DNA from: CAWKEY01 sp963696315
GTDB taxonomy: Bacteria; Pseudomonadota; Gammaproteobacteria; Methylococcales; Methylomonadaceae
DNA length: 64,000 nucleotides
NCBI GenBank assembly: GCA_963696315.1
Contig: CAVOJU010000030.1
Coordinates: forward strand, 124,001-188,000
Reading direction: 5' to 3'
The translations under genes were made by a program, and so were the position numbers. Below, one piece after another: positions 27,124 to 37,434 of this stretch. The notes beneath the pieces are model-generated. The model saw only the letters and a list, made by a program, of their open reading frames with translations, was not told where the DNA came from and searched no databases. Every line of letters begins with the position of its first letter. Within the stretch, counting starts at the first letter, position 1.

Positions 27124-29388
27124 TTATCCGGTATATTTTGAGGCATACAGCTGACCGATAGCCAGTCCGCCGTCATTAGGGGGTATTTTTTCATGGCTGT
27201 ATACCTGAAAGCCAGCGCTTTTTAATTTGGCAGTGGCATTTCCAGCCAAACAGGCATTTTGAAAGCAGCCGCCGCTGAGGACTATAGCGTCTTGTCCGGC
27301 ACGCATCGCAATGGCCAGGATGATTTCTGCCAGCGTGTTGTGGACTTTGACGGCAATGAGCTCGGCTGGGCAGTGTTTGCAATCTTCCAGTAACTGTTCG
27401 ATGGTGATTTGCCAGTCAATGATCAGTGGCTCCGTCAATTTCAAGTGAAAAGCATAATGTTCGGCTGAAACCGCCGATGCCGCTAGGGTTTCCAGCGCCA
27501 TGGCGGCTTGGCCCTCATATTGATTGATCTGGCACACGCCCAGCAGGCTGGCGATGGCATCAAATATACGTCCGGCGCTGGTGCTGAACGGGCAATTGAA
27601 CTGTTTCATTAGTGCAAGTTGCAACAAATTTAGTTCCTGTGTCGAAAAGGCGTCCAGAACAGGCAGGTCTTTGCGTTTGAATAAGTCATCTGCAAATAGC
27701 GTATACAGCAAACCTAATCCTGAGCGCCGGGGTTCCAGGATGGCTTTGCTCGCGCCCGGCAGAGGCAAAGGGCGGAAATGGGCGTAGCGTTGAAAGCCGG
27801 TTTGCTCAAGCAATAAAAACTCGCCGCCCCACAATGTATGGTCGCTGCCCAGACCCGTGCCGTCCCAAACAATGCCTAACAGCGGCGGTTCCAGTTCATG
27901 TTCGGCCATGCACGACAGAGCGTGCGCATAATGATGTTGAACCGGCGTTTTCGGCATTGTCATGGTGGCTGCCAATTGATTGCTGCTGTAGCCGTTGTGC
28001 AGATCCTGCATGATGCGGGTCGGGAGGGTCTGATAAAGTTGTTGCAGGTCGTTTAACGTGGCCAAAAATTGCTGTTGTGAGGCTTCGGAGTCAAGATCGC
28101 CCAGGTGCTGACTGAGTATGATGTGTTGATCATGGCTGATGGCGATGGTGTTTTTAGACTGTCCGCCAACAGCCAGGGTGTCGGGTATGCTGGTGCTTAG
28201 GCGGACGGGTAACGGTGTATAGCCGCGGGCGCGGCGCAAGACCGTGATTTTGCCGCCGATGAGACGGACGATGGAGTCATCCAGCGGACGCAGAATAGGC
28301 CGGTTATGGGTCAGAAAATAGTCTGCGATGCCGGTAAGCCGGGTTAATGCCTGCTGGTTATCGATACAGATGGGTTCATTGTGACGGTTGCCGCTGGTCA
28401 TCACAAGGGGCTGGCCGAATGCTCGTGTCAGCAAGTGATGCAAAGGCGAGTATGGCAGCATGATGCCGAGCAGATCGCTGCCGGGCGCGACGGCTTTGGC
28501 AATTCGCGGCCCTTCTTTTCGTTTTAATAGCACAATGGCGGCAGCATAAGAGGTCAGCGCCTGCTGCTCAAGCGTGTTGATAAAACAAAGTTGTTGTGCA
28601 CTTGCCAGGTCGGCAGTCATCAGGGCAAGCGGTTTTTGCGGACGATGTTTTCTTAAGCGTAATTGCTCAATGGCCTGCTCGCTGCTTGCATCCGCGCACA
28701 ATTGATAGCCGCCGATGCCTTTGATGGCGACGATTTTACCGTCACGCAAATGCTCGACGGCGGTCATCAACGCTGAGTGTTTTTCGGCTAGCCGATTTTC
28801 CCGTGCATCCAGCAATGTCAGCTGCGGGCCACAGTTTGGGCAGGCAATGGTTTGAGCATGAAAACGCCGGTTGTCTATCGCCTGATAGTCCTGGGCGCAT
28901 TCCCCGCAGATTTGGAACTGCGCCATGCTGGTTTGAGCGCGATCATAGGGTTGCTGGTGTGTGATGCTGTAGCGCGGGCCGCAGTGGCTGCAGCTGGTGA
29001 ACGGATACTGATAAAAGCGGCTGGCAGGGTTAAAAATGTCCCCTACGCACTCTGGGCAGCTGGCTATATCGGGCAGTATAAAGACTGATTTGTTGCCGTC
29101 AACTGTGCTGGCTTTAATCTCAAAGCCGGTGAAATAAGCCAGCGGGTGTTTGCTTAGGGCCAACGATTTGATGTCCGCAAGCGGCGGTAGCTGCGTGTTC
29201 AGGTTATGCAGGAATTGCCGCTGCAGGGCTGTGTCGCCCTCAATAGCGATGGTTAAGCCGGCCGGCGTGTTTGCGACCCAGCCATTTTGCTGAAACTGCC
29301 GGGCAAGGCGAACAACAAACGGCCGAAAACCGAGTCCTTGCACAAAGCCTTTAATATTGATTTGCAAGTGTTCGCTGTTAATAGCCAA
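27124..29388 (-). CDS. hypF: HypF, carbamoyltransferase for cyanide ligand synthesis
   Basis: 754 aa. Domain order: acylphosphatase-like (about residues 8-95, KGFVQGLGFRPFVVR), two zinc-finger blocks (CPECVGD, CSHCGPRY, CGECAQDY, CPNCGP; about 110-190), a YrdC-like domain (about 205-385, KGIGGYQLCADA), and a Kae1-like carbamoyl-transfer domain (HHYAHALSCMAEH, WDGTGLG, LSGGCFQN). It uses carbamoyl phosphate and ATP to carbamoylate the HypE cysteine. The only start that fits is a TTG at 29388. It is the first gene of the - strand hyp operon, divergent from secA. Confidence 0.94.
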   Translation of the reverse strand: MAINSEHLQINIKGFVQGLGFRPFVVRLARQFQQNGWVANTPAGLTIAIEGDTALQRQFLHNLNTQLPPLADIKSLALSKHPLAYFTGFEIKASTVDGNKSVFILPDIASCPECVGDIFNPASRFYQYPFTSCSHCGPRYSITHQQPYDRAQTSMAQFQICGECAQDYQAIDNRRFHAQTIACPNCGPQLTLLDARENRLAEKHSALMTAVEHLRDGKIVAIKGIGGYQLCADASSEQAIEQLRLRKHRPQKPLALMTADLASAQQLCFINTLEQQALTSYAAAIVLLKRKEGPRIAKAVAPGSDLLGIMLPYSPLHHLLTRAFGQPLVMTSGNRHNEPICIDNQQALTRLTGIADYFLTHNRPILRPLDDSIVRLIGGKITVLRRARGYTPLPVRLSTSIPDTLAVGGQSKNTIAISHDQHIILSQHLGDLDSEASQQQFLATLNDLQQLYQTLPTRIMQDLHNGYSSNQLAATMTMPKTPVQHHYAHALSCMAEHELEPPLLGIVWDGTGLGSDHTLWGGEFLLLEQTGFQRYAHFRPLPLPGASKAILEPRRSGLGLLYTLFADDLFKRKDLPVLDAFSTQELNLLQLALMKQFNCPFSTSAGRIFDAIASLLGVCQINQYEGQAAMALETLAASAVSAEHYAFHLKLTEPLIIDWQITIEQLLEDCKHCPAELIAVKVHNTLAEIILAIAMRAGQDAIVLSGGCFQNACLAGNATAKLKSAGFQVYSHEKIPPNDGGLAIGQLYASKYTG

Positions 29389-29445
29389 GCCTTTTGTTGA
29401 GTCCGGTAACGGCTGTTTTATCTGTAATAAATACAGTGGACGGTA

Positions 29446-29451
29446 TATAAT
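29446..29451 (+). promoter_or_regulatory. Candidate -10 box for secA
   Basis: TATAAT within TATATAAT, 47 bases before the secA ATG, in the hypF-secA divergent spacer. No good -35 hexamer lies at 16-18 bases, so the promoter is provisional. Confidence 0.35.
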
Positions 29452-29498
29452 CCCATACTTTGATTTAATTATTTACTAAATTCACACCGGAAAAAAAC

Positions 29499-32217
29499 AT
29501 GCTGGGTAAGCTGGTTAGATTAGTTGTAGGTAGCCGTAACGACAGGCTGGTAAAGAAGAAAGCAAGGCTGGTTAAAAAAATTAATGCCCTGGCTTCGGAC
29601 TACGAAAAGTTATCTGATGAGGCGTTAAAAGCCAAGACACAGGTGTTTCGTGACCGGCTGGCGCAGGGTGAAAAACTCGACAATCTGATCCCGGAAGCCT
29701 TTGCAACCGTTCGGGAGGCTTCAACGCGGGTCTTCGGCATGCGGCATTTCGACGTGCAGCTGATTGGCGGCATGATACTGCATGACGGCAAGATTGCCGA
29801 AATGAAAACCGGTGAAGGCAAAACCCTGATGGCGACACTGTCGGCGTATTTGAACGCCTTGCCGGGCCGTGGCGTGCATGTTGTTACGGTTAATGATTAT
29901 CTGGCCAAGCGCGACTCCGAATGGATGGGCCGGCTTTACAGTTTTTTGGGCATGACAACCGGTGTGATTATCAGCCAGATGGACAATGGCCCTCGCCGGC
30001 AAGCCTATGCGGCCGATATCACTTACGGCACCAATAATGAATTCGGCTTTGATTATCTGCGCGACAATATGGCATTTAGTCTCGAACAGAAAGTCCAGCG
30101 CGACTTAAGTTTTGCCATCGTAGATGAAGTCGATTCCATTCTTATCGATGAAGCCAGAACCCCGCTGATTATTTCCGGCCCCACCGAAGAGGGCACGGAA
30201 ATCTACATGAAAACCAATGAAATCGTGCCTTTTCTGACCAAGCAGGAAAAGGAAGATGGGCCGGGTGATTATAGCGTTGATGAAAAAGTACGCCAGGTCT
30301 ATTTGACTGAAGAAGGCCATGAACGCGTTGAGCGCTTGATGGTTAAACATGGATTAATGGTCGAAGGCAGCAGTTTATACGATGCCGCCAATATACGTCT
30401 GATGCATTATCTGAGCGCTTCAATGCGCGCCCATGCTCTGTTTCAGAAGGATGTGCATTACATCGTTGCGAATAATGAAGTCATTATCGTTGACGAGTTC
30501 ACCGGGCGCACCATGCACGGGCGGCGCTGGTCTGAGGGCTTGCATCAAGCTATTGAGGCCAAGGAGCAGGTTCCCATTCAAAATGAGAACCAGACCCTGG
30601 CCTCAATTACCTTCCAGAACTATTTCCGTTTGTATGAGAAGCTGTCAGGGATGACCGGTACCGCCGATACCGAGGCCTTTGAGCTGAACAAGATTTACGG
30701 TCTTGAAGTGGTCGTGATTCCGACGCATCGCCCGATGATTCGTAAGGATATGGGCGATGTGGTATATCTGACCGCGCGTGAGAAATATATCGCCGTTGCC
30801 GAAGATGTCAAAGCATGCGTACAACGTGGACAGCCGGTGCTGGTGGGCACGACCTCGATTGAAAACTCGGAACGGACTTTCCGCTCTGCTAAAAAAACAG
30901 GGCATCAAACATGAAGTCTTGAATGCCAAGCAGCATGAGCGCGAGGCGCATATTGTTGAACAGGCAGGCATGCCGGGCGCGGTCACCATCGCCACCAATA
31001 TGGCCGGCCGCGGTACCGATATTGTGCTCGGCGGTAATTTGGAAGCAGAGCTGGCGGCATTGGGCTCTGATGCCAGTGCAGAAGAAAAGGGGCAAGTGCG
31101 CGGCGCCTGGCTGGATCGTCATGAGCAGGTAATCGCCAGCGGTGGCTTGCATGTCATCGGTTCGGAACGCCATGAATCGCGCCGTATCGATAACCAGTTG
31201 CGAGGCCGTTCCGGCCGTCAGGGCGATCCGGGTTCGACCCGTTTTTACCTGTCTCTGGAAGACGATCTGATGCGAATTTTTGCATCTGAACGGGTGGCCG
31301 GTTTAATGCAAAAACTGGGTATGGGTGACGGTGAAGCTATTGAGCATCCCTGGGTGACCCGGTCCATTGAAAATGCTCAGCGTAAGGTGGAAAGTCGGAA
31401 TTTTGACGTGCGTAAGGAAATTCTGGCCTATGACGATGTCGCCAATGATCAGCGTAAGGTGATCTATGCACAGCGCAATGAGCTAATGGCAGCGAGCGAA
31501 ATTTCCGACATAATCTCGGCGATACGCAAAGATGTCGTCAATAACGTGATCAGCCAGTATATCCCCGCCAAAACCATGGTTGAGCAATGGGATGTAGATG
31601 GCCTGGAAGAGCATCTAAAGCTGGAGTTTAATTTGGAAATTCCGGTGCGCAGAATGCTTGATGAAGACCTGTCTTTGAATGAAGAAACCTTGCGTCAACG
31701 TATTGTTGATACGCTGGAGCAGCAGAATAAAGAAAAAACCCGGCAGATTTCACCAGAAGTCATGCAGCATTTTGAAAAATCGGTCATGTTGCAGGTGCTG
31801 GATAACAGCTGGAAAGAACATTTGGCGGCCATGGACTATTTGCGTCAGGGCATTCATTTTAGGGGCTATGCACAAAAGGACCCCAAGCAGGAATACAAGC
31901 GCGAAGCGTTTGAAATGTTCACGCATCTGCTTGAGCACATTAAACATGAAGTAGTCACCATTTTGGCCAAAGTTCAGGTCAGGCAGGAAGAAGATGTCGA
32001 AGCTATCGATGCCCAAAGGCAAGCGCCCAAGGAGATGCGTTTTGAGCACGCAGAAGTCTCTGCCTTGGATGATCAAGAGCTGGCGCAGCAGGATGATGCC
32101 CCAGAAAAGAATGAGCATCAGCCTTTTGTTCGTATGGGTCATAAAGTTGGCCGCAACGAACCTTGTCCTTGCGGTTCGGGCAAAAAATTCAAGCAATGTC
32201 ACGGTAAATTAAATTAA
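29499..32217 (+). CDS. secA: SecA, preprotein translocase ATPase (one frameshift)
   Basis: Motor that drives preproteins through SecYEG. Frame 3 from 29499 holds Walker A (MKTGEGKTL) and Walker B (IVDEVDSILIDEART). It breaks near 30870-30877 after TTSIENSER, and frame 1 carries LSALLKKQGIKHEVLNAKQ, TNMAGRGTDI, the RGRSGRQGDPG helicase motif and the zinc-binding tail CPCGSGKKFKQC. One extra base explains the break. Corrected length is about 905 residues, normal for the family. SecA is essential, so a sequence error is likely. Confidence 0.95.
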
Positions 32218-32326
32218 TACGGAAAAAGCCTGTTTCCCCCAAGCAGGGTGAGCGGAGCAAATGAGCGCAGCCGAGTGGAGCTAGTCCCAGTTGATTAGCG
32301 GTATAGCTCGAGACATAAAGAAGAAT

Positions 32327-32349
32327 CTGGCCTGGTCATGGCCAGTTTT
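32327..32349 (+). terminator. Probable weak terminator after secA
   Basis: CTGGCC (32327-32332) and GGCCAG (32340-32345) form a short hairpin followed by TTTT and further T-rich sequence. The rest of the 206-base secA-glgP gap shows no clear feature. Confidence 0.5.
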
Positions 32350-32423
32350 GATTTCATTTTATTTGCTCTGATAATTTAATTATTACAGTAACTTAACCAT
32401 TAACCTCTTTAGTGAACAGGACT

Positions 32424-34925
32424 ATGATGCCACATAGAAGTTTTAAAACCAGTAAACCCAAAACAACCATTACCAAACTCCCCCATTTAGGCATGGGTCA
32501 ATCGGACATAATAGAAGATTTCAGGCGCTATTATGGGCACCGGCTGGGACGAGATGAAAACTGCCGGTCACCGTATTATGCTTATGAGGGATTGTCGCTG
32601 GCCGTTAGCGACCGGCTCATAGAGCGATGGAAACGGACCTTTAACGCATGCAAGGAGCAGGATTGCAAGAGAGCATTCTATTTGTCGATGGAGTTCCTGA
32701 TGGGGCGCACATTGAGCAATGCCATGCTCAATCTGGGCATTCATGATGTGTCTGAAAAAGCCATGTACGAGCTTGGACTGGAGATTGAAGAACTGCTCGA
32801 TAGCGAACCGGACGCAGGCCTCGGGAACGGGGGTCTCGGGCGCTTGGCGGCTTGTTTCATCGATAGCTGCGCAACCTTGCAGCTTCCTGTTATGGGTTAC
32901 GGTTTGCGCTATGAATACGGCATGTTCTTACAGGCTATCGATAACGGTGAACAAATAGAAAAACCCGATCATTGGCTGCGTAATGGCAATATATGGGAAC
33001 TCGAGCGACCTGAATATGCGCAAAGAATCAAGTTTGGCGGCCGTACCGATGTGCATAACGACGAAAACGGCAAACGAAGAGTCTCCTGGATCGACACGCA
33101 TGATGTCTTGGCGGTTCCCTTTGACACGCCAATACCTGGCTACCGGAACGGGACCGTGAATACGCTCCGCTTATGGAAAGCCACGGCGACGGAAGAGTTC
33201 GATTTACAGGAGTTTAACGCCGGTGATTATGCCGAATCGGTAGCCGCCAAAAATACCGCCGAAAACATCACCATGGTGCTGTATCCCAATGATGCCAATG
33301 AAAACGGCAAAGCCTTGCGTTTGCGCCAGCAGTATCTGTTGGCTTCTGCGAGTTTGCAGGATGTGATTGCCAACTGGGTGGGCCGGCATGGCAATACTTT
33401 TTCCGAATTTGCCGCTAAAAATTGTTTTCAGCTAAACGATACCCATCCCAGTATTGCGGTTGCCGAACTCATGCGGCTCTTGGTGGATATCCACGGGCTG
33501 CCTTGGGATGAGGCCTGGAAAATTACCCGTAACACCATGGCTTATACCAATCATACGCTGTTGCCGGAAGCGTTGGAGCGCTGGTCAGTCAATTTGTTCA
33601 GGCAGTTGTTGCCGCGCTTGCTGGAGATCATCTTCGAAATCAATGCCCATTTTATGGCGGAAGTATCCGCGCATTGGCCCGGCGATAAAGAGCGTCTGGC
33701 GCGCATGTCGTTGATTGAAGAGGGCGGCGAGCAGCAGGTAAGAATGGCGTACTTGGCCATTGTCGGCAGTTATTCGGTAAATGGCGTGGCAGAATTGCAT
33801 TCGAAGCTGTTGCAGCAAGGTTTGTTTAGGGATTTTTACGAATTATGGCCAAAAAAATTCAATAATAAAACCAATGGTGTAACGCCTCGCCGCTGGCTGG
33901 CTGCCTGCAATCCCGAGCTGGCCGAGTTAATCACACAAACCATCGGTGACGCCTGGATAACGGATTTGTCGGAGTTGAGGAAACTTGCCCCTTATGCGGA
34001 TGACAAGAAGTTTCGTAAGCTTTGGTATGACATCAAACAAAATGCCAAGAAAAGACTGATTGAGTTTAAAAAACAGGAGTTTGACATCGACCTGGATGCG
34101 AATGCCCTGTTCGATGTTCAGGTAAAACGAATTCATGAATACAAGCGTCAGCTGTTGAATGTGCTGCATGTGATTCACCTGTATGACCGCATTAAACGGG
34201 GTGATACCGCAAACTGGACTGATCGCTGCGTCCTGATTGGCGGCAAAGCAGCGCCCGGCTATTACATGGCGAAAAGAATCATCAAGTTGATCAACAATGT
34301 TGCCAATGTCGTTAATAACGATCCTGATGTGGGTAATAAATTGAAACTGGTATTCATGCCGAATTACCGGGTTTCTGCCATGGAAAAGATTTGCCCGGGA
34401 GCGGATCTTTCCGAACAAATTTCCACGGCCGGTAAAGAAGCTTCCGGCACCGGCAACATGAAATTAATGATGAACGGCGCCTTGACAATTGGTACGCTGG
34501 ATGGCGCCAATATTGAAATTCGCGAAGAGGTTGGTGAAGATAATTTCTTCCTGTTCGGCTTAACCGAAGATCAGGTAGAGGCAATGCGGCATCATTACGA
34601 TCCTGCCGCCATCATCGAACACGATGAAGATCTGCGCAGGGTTTTGCATCTGGTGGAGTGTGGGCATTTTAATCAGTTTGAGCCCGGTATTTTTGACGAT
34701 ATTTTGTGTTCAATAAAAAGCCCGCATGATCCGTGGATGACGGTTGCCGATTTCCGCAGCTATATCGATGCGCAAAGGCGCGTTGAAGAGGCCTATCGGG
34801 ATCAAGATCACTGGACGCGCATGAGCATTTTAAATTGCGCGGCCAGCGGCAAATTTTCGACCGATCGGACAATCGCCGAATACAATAACGACATCTGGAA
34901 ATTGTCCCCGGTTAAGTGCCGATAA
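32424..34925 (+). CDS. glgP: Glycogen/maltodextrin phosphorylase
   Basis: GT35 phosphorylase releasing glucose-1-phosphate from alpha-1,4-glucans in the cytoplasm. About 833 aa from the ATG at 32424 (a GTG at 32412 or ATG at 32427 are alternatives). Motifs are GLGNGGLGRLAACF near residue 130, NDTHPSIAVAELMR and the PLP site EASGTGNMKLMMNGA, where the lysine at about residue 680 carries pyridoxal phosphate. It stands apart from other glycogen genes here. GlgP and MalP cannot be told apart by eye; the length fits either. Confidence 0.93.
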   Translation: MMPHRSFKTSKPKTTITKLPHLGMGQSDIIEDFRRYYGHRLGRDENCRSPYYAYEGLSLAVSDRLIERWKRTFNACKEQDCKRAFYLSMEFLMGRTLSNAMLNLGIHDVSEKAMYELGLEIEELLDSEPDAGLGNGGLGRLAACFIDSCATLQLPVMGYGLRYEYGMFLQAIDNGEQIEKPDHWLRNGNIWELERPEYAQRIKFGGRTDVHNDENGKRRVSWIDTHDVLAVPFDTPIPGYRNGTVNTLRLWKATATEEFDLQEFNAGDYAESVAAKNTAENITMVLYPNDANENGKALRLRQQYLLASASLQDVIANWVGRHGNTFSEFAAKNCFQLNDTHPSIAVAELMRLLVDIHGLPWDEAWKITRNTMAYTNHTLLPEALERWSVNLFRQLLPRLLEIIFEINAHFMAEVSAHWPGDKERLARMSLIEEGGEQQVRMAYLAIVGSYSVNGVAELHSKLLQQGLFRDFYELWPKKFNNKTNGVTPRRWLAACNPELAELITQTIGDAWITDLSELRKLAPYADDKKFRKLWYDIKQNAKKRLIEFKKQEFDIDLDANALFDVQVKRIHEYKRQLLNVLHVIHLYDRIKRGDTANWTDRCVLIGGKAAPGYYMAKRIIKLINNVANVVNNDPDVGNKLKLVFMPNYRVSAMEKICPGADLSEQISTAGKEASGTGNMKLMMNGALTIGTLDGANIEIREEVGEDNFFLFGLTEDQVEAMRHHYDPAAIIEHDEDLRRVLHLVECGHFNQFEPGIFDDILCSIKSPHDPWMTVADFRSYIDAQRRVEEAYRDQDHWTRMSILNCAASGKFSTDRTIAEYNNDIWKLSPVKCR

Positions 34926-34939
34926 AGCCAAACAGCGAT

Positions 34940-35410
34940 ATGTTTCATATCGTTTTGTATGAACCGGAAATCCCTGCGAATACCGGCAATATCATCCGCT
35001 TATGCGCCAACACTGGAGCGCAACTGCATCTGATTGAGCCCCTGGGTTTTGAACTGGATGACAAAAAGCTGCGCAGGGCCGGACTGGATTATCATGAATG
35101 GGTGGTGGTAAAAAAACACGCCACCCTGGCCGATTTTGTCGGGGCTGTTAAGCCGGCGCGCATTTTTGCTTTGTCTACCAAGGGCGGGCAAAAATACGCT
35201 GAGGTTTTTTTTGAAGCTCGGGATGCTTTTTTATTTGGCCCTGAAACCCGGGGATTGCCGGAACAGGTTCTGGCTGAGTTTGAGCCGGGCAGATGTTTGT
35301 ACCTGCCCATGAAAGCTGAAAGCCGTAGCCTGAATTTATCGAATACAGTTGCTATTGTGCTGTATGAGGCCTGGCGTCAGTTGGCTTTTGCTGGCGCGTT
35401 GGGCAAGTGA
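34940..35410 (+). CDS. trmL: TrmL, tRNA (cytidine/uridine-2'-O-)-methyltransferase
   Basis: SPOUT methyltransferase for the wobble base of tRNA-Leu isoacceptors. The ATG at 34940 gives the family start MFHIVLYEPEIP (156 aa); a GTG at 34916 would add eight residues. Motifs PANTGNIIRLCANTG, FGPETRGLP and LPMKAESRSLNLSN form the knot and SAM pocket. E. coli trmL also lies near gpsA/secB, so the neighbourhood is conserved. Confidence 0.94.
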   Translation: MFHIVLYEPEIPANTGNIIRLCANTGAQLHLIEPLGFELDDKKLRRAGLDYHEWVVVKKHATLADFVGAVKPARIFALSTKGGQKYAEVFFEARDAFLFGPETRGLPEQVLAEFEPGRCLYLPMKAESRSLNLSNTVAIVLYEAWRQLAFAGALGK

Positions 35411-35424
35411 TCAGCTTTTTGTGA

Positions 35425-36423
35425 TTACGATTCCGGCTTTTGTTCCCGCGTTAACAGGTTTTGCACGGCCGTGAGTGGCATTAAGCCTTCATATAAAACC
35501 CGGTAAGTCTGTTCTGCTATAGGCATTTCCACGCCGTATTTTTGCGCGAGCAAAAAAGTTTCCTTGGCGGCAAAAACGCCTTCGATTTCCTGGCCAATTT
35601 CACGCATGACAGATGCCCTGTCTTGGCCCTGACCCAACGCCAAACCAAAACGCCGGTTTCTGGACTGATTATCGGTGCAGGTTAACACCAGGTCGCCCAG
35701 GCCTGCCAGGCCCATGAGTGTTTCCTGTTTGCCGCCCATTTTAACGCCAAGACGAATGATTTCGTGAAGACCCCGGGTTATAAGCGCGGCGCGCGTGTTA
35801 GCGCCAAAGCCAAGGCCGTCGGCGATGCCGGCAGCAATGGCCAGGACGTTTTTAACGGCGCCGCCTACTTCCACGCCAATCATGTCAGTGCTGGTATAAG
35901 TCCTGAAATGATTGCTATGCAGAATATCGGCCAGTTGGCTGGAAAAATCCGGTGCCGAGGCGGCAATCGTGATGGCTGTCGGCAAATTGGCGGCCACTTC
36001 GCGCGCAAAAGTAGGCCCTGACAATACCGCAACCGGCGTTTGCGCAGAAAAAATATCGGCAACTATTTCATGCAGTAAACAGCCATCGTCGGGATTAAAA
36101 CCCTTGGTTGCCCAGGCAATTTTTATATCGGACGATAAATAGGGCTTCAGGTGAAGCAGGGTATCTTTAAATGCATGGCTTGGAACAGAAGCCAATAGCA
36201 GATTGCTGAATGCAGCGACGTCGGCCAGATCGGCGGTGACGGCCAGATTTTCGGGAAAAACTATATCAGGCAGGTACTGCTTGTTTTGCCGGTCACGGGC
36301 AAGGGCTGCAATGTGATCTGATTGATGTCCCCATAATAATGTGTGGCAACCGTTTCTGGCTGCCAGTAGCGCGAGCGCGGTTCCCCAGGAGCCGGCACCC
36401 AGGATGGCTATTTTTCGAGCCAT
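35425..36423 (-). CDS. gpsA: GpsA, glycerol-3-phosphate dehydrogenase [NAD(P)+]
   Basis: Reduces dihydroxyacetone phosphate to sn-glycerol-3-phosphate for phospholipids. 332 aa. NAD-binding GAGSWGTALA at the N-terminus, SGPTFAREVA, the catalytic GGAVKNVLAIAAGI and GLAGLGDLVLTC. The start overlaps the secB stop by one base (TGATG). Converges on trmL with a 14-base gap. Confidence 0.97.
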   Translation of the reverse strand: MARKIAILGAGSWGTALALLAARNGCHTLLWGHQSDHIAALARDRQNKQYLPDIVFPENLAVTADLADVAAFSNLLLASVPSHAFKDTLLHLKPYLSSDIKIAWATKGFNPDDGCLLHEIVADIFSAQTPVAVLSGPTFAREVAANLPTAITIAASAPDFSSQLADILHSNHFRTYTSTDMIGVEVGGAVKNVLAIAAGIADGLGFGANTRAALITRGLHEIIRLGVKMGGKQETLMGLAGLGDLVLTCTDNQSRNRRFGLALGQGQDRASVMREIGQEIEGVFAAKETFLLAQKYGVEMPIAEQTYRVLYEGLMPLTAVQNLLTREQKPES

Positions 36424-36893
36424 CAGTTGATAGTGGATGAGCCAGGCGCTTGCTGCTGAGACTGCTGCAAATGCTGCGCGTACAAGGCATCAAAATTAAC
36501 TGGCGCTAGCAGCAATTGTGGAAATCCGCCTTTGGCCACAAGGTCAGAGACCGCTTCTCTGGCATAGGGAAACAAAATGTTGGGACAGAAACTACCCACC
36601 ATGGGGCCCATTTCCTGTTCGGTAAAACCAGTCAAAGAAAAAATACCGGCCTGGTTGACTTCAACGAGATAGGCTGTGGTATCGGCACTTTTTACCGTAA
36701 TGGTTACCGTAAGGGCAACTTCAAACAGTGAATTTTCTAAAGGTTCAACATGGGTGCCCAGATTAAAATCGACGCTAGGCTCCCATTTGTCGATAAAAAT
36801 CTTTGGCGAATTCGGTGTTTCAAAGGACACGTCCTTGGTATAGATTTTCTGAATGGAAAACTGTTTTTCTACGCTATTGGTTTCTTCGGCCAT
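36423..36893 (-). CDS. secB: SecB, protein-export chaperone
   Basis: Tetrameric chaperone keeping preproteins unfolded for SecA. 156 aa, normal size; FSIQKIYTKDVSFE at the N-terminus and the FCPNILFPYAREAVSDLV signature near residue 105. Followed directly by gpsA as in E. coli. The grxC gene that sits between yibN and secB in E. coli is absent. Confidence 0.97.
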   Translation of the reverse strand: MAEETNSVEKQFSIQKIYTKDVSFETPNSPKIFIDKWEPSVDFNLGTHVEPLENSLFEVALTVTITVKSADTTAYLVEVNQAGIFSLTGFTEQEMGPMVGSFCPNILFPYAREAVSDLVAKGGFPQLLLAPVNFDALYAQHLQQSQQQAPGSSTIN

Positions 36894-36952
36894 GACGAAC
36901 TTGATGGGTTGGTGGGTTTAAATGGTAAAAAAGACGAAAGCAGGATAAAACT

Positions 36953-37396
36953 CTAGCTTTTGCTGGTAATTTTTATAGGAAACTTGTAATCAGTCTCCCA
37001 GGACTGCATGCCCCCGGTAATGACGAATACCTGGGTAAAGCCGGCTTTGGTTAATATCTTGCCAGCCGATGCCGAGCGTGTCCCGGTCTGGCAGGCAATG
37101 AGAACGGGCTTGTTTTTGTAATCATCCAGCTTCGGCAGATGTTCAGCCAATTTGCCCAGCGGGGTATTAATAGCCGTTTCAATATGACCTTGCGCAAATT
37201 CGGTAGGCTCGCGCACATCAATAATGAGCAGGTCGCTATCGCTAGCGTTCATTTTAGCGACTGCCTGTAAAGGGGAAATATGGCTGAACTTTTTGAAGGC
37301 AGTGTCAAAAAATTCCTGAATTAACAGAAAGGTCACGACGGCCAGTGCGAGTGACAGAATATAGTGATTAAGAATAAATTCGAGATAGCGATCCAT
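36953..37396 (-). CDS. Membrane-anchored rhodanese-like sulfurtransferase (YibN type)
   Basis: 147 aa: one N-terminal membrane helix (about residues 9-28), then a single rhodanese domain facing the cytoplasm if positively charged residues stay inside. The active-site loop ACQTGTRS carries the catalytic Cys for persulfide transfer; DVREPTEFAQGHI is the entry motif. Same place as E. coli yibN upstream of secB. It follows the ArsR-type gene by 38 bases and is probably co-transcribed, suggesting a role in persulfide handling. Confidence 0.9.
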   Translation of the reverse strand: MDRYLEFILNHYILSLALAVVTFLLIQEFFDTAFKKFSHISPLQAVAKMNASDSDLLIIDVREPTEFAQGHIETAINTPLGKLAEHLPKLDDYKNKPVLIACQTGTRSASAGKILTKAGFTQVFVITGGMQSWETDYKFPIKITSKS

Positions 37397-37434
37397 GGAT
37401 AATTGTACTGATTAAAGTTAGTGGGGGAATAGGC

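Noticed and set aside
32218..32326. Possible repeat or IS fragment after secA
   Set aside because: The AGCGGAGC...GAGCGCAGCCGAG stretch looks repetitive, but no second copy or defined boundary is present in the window.
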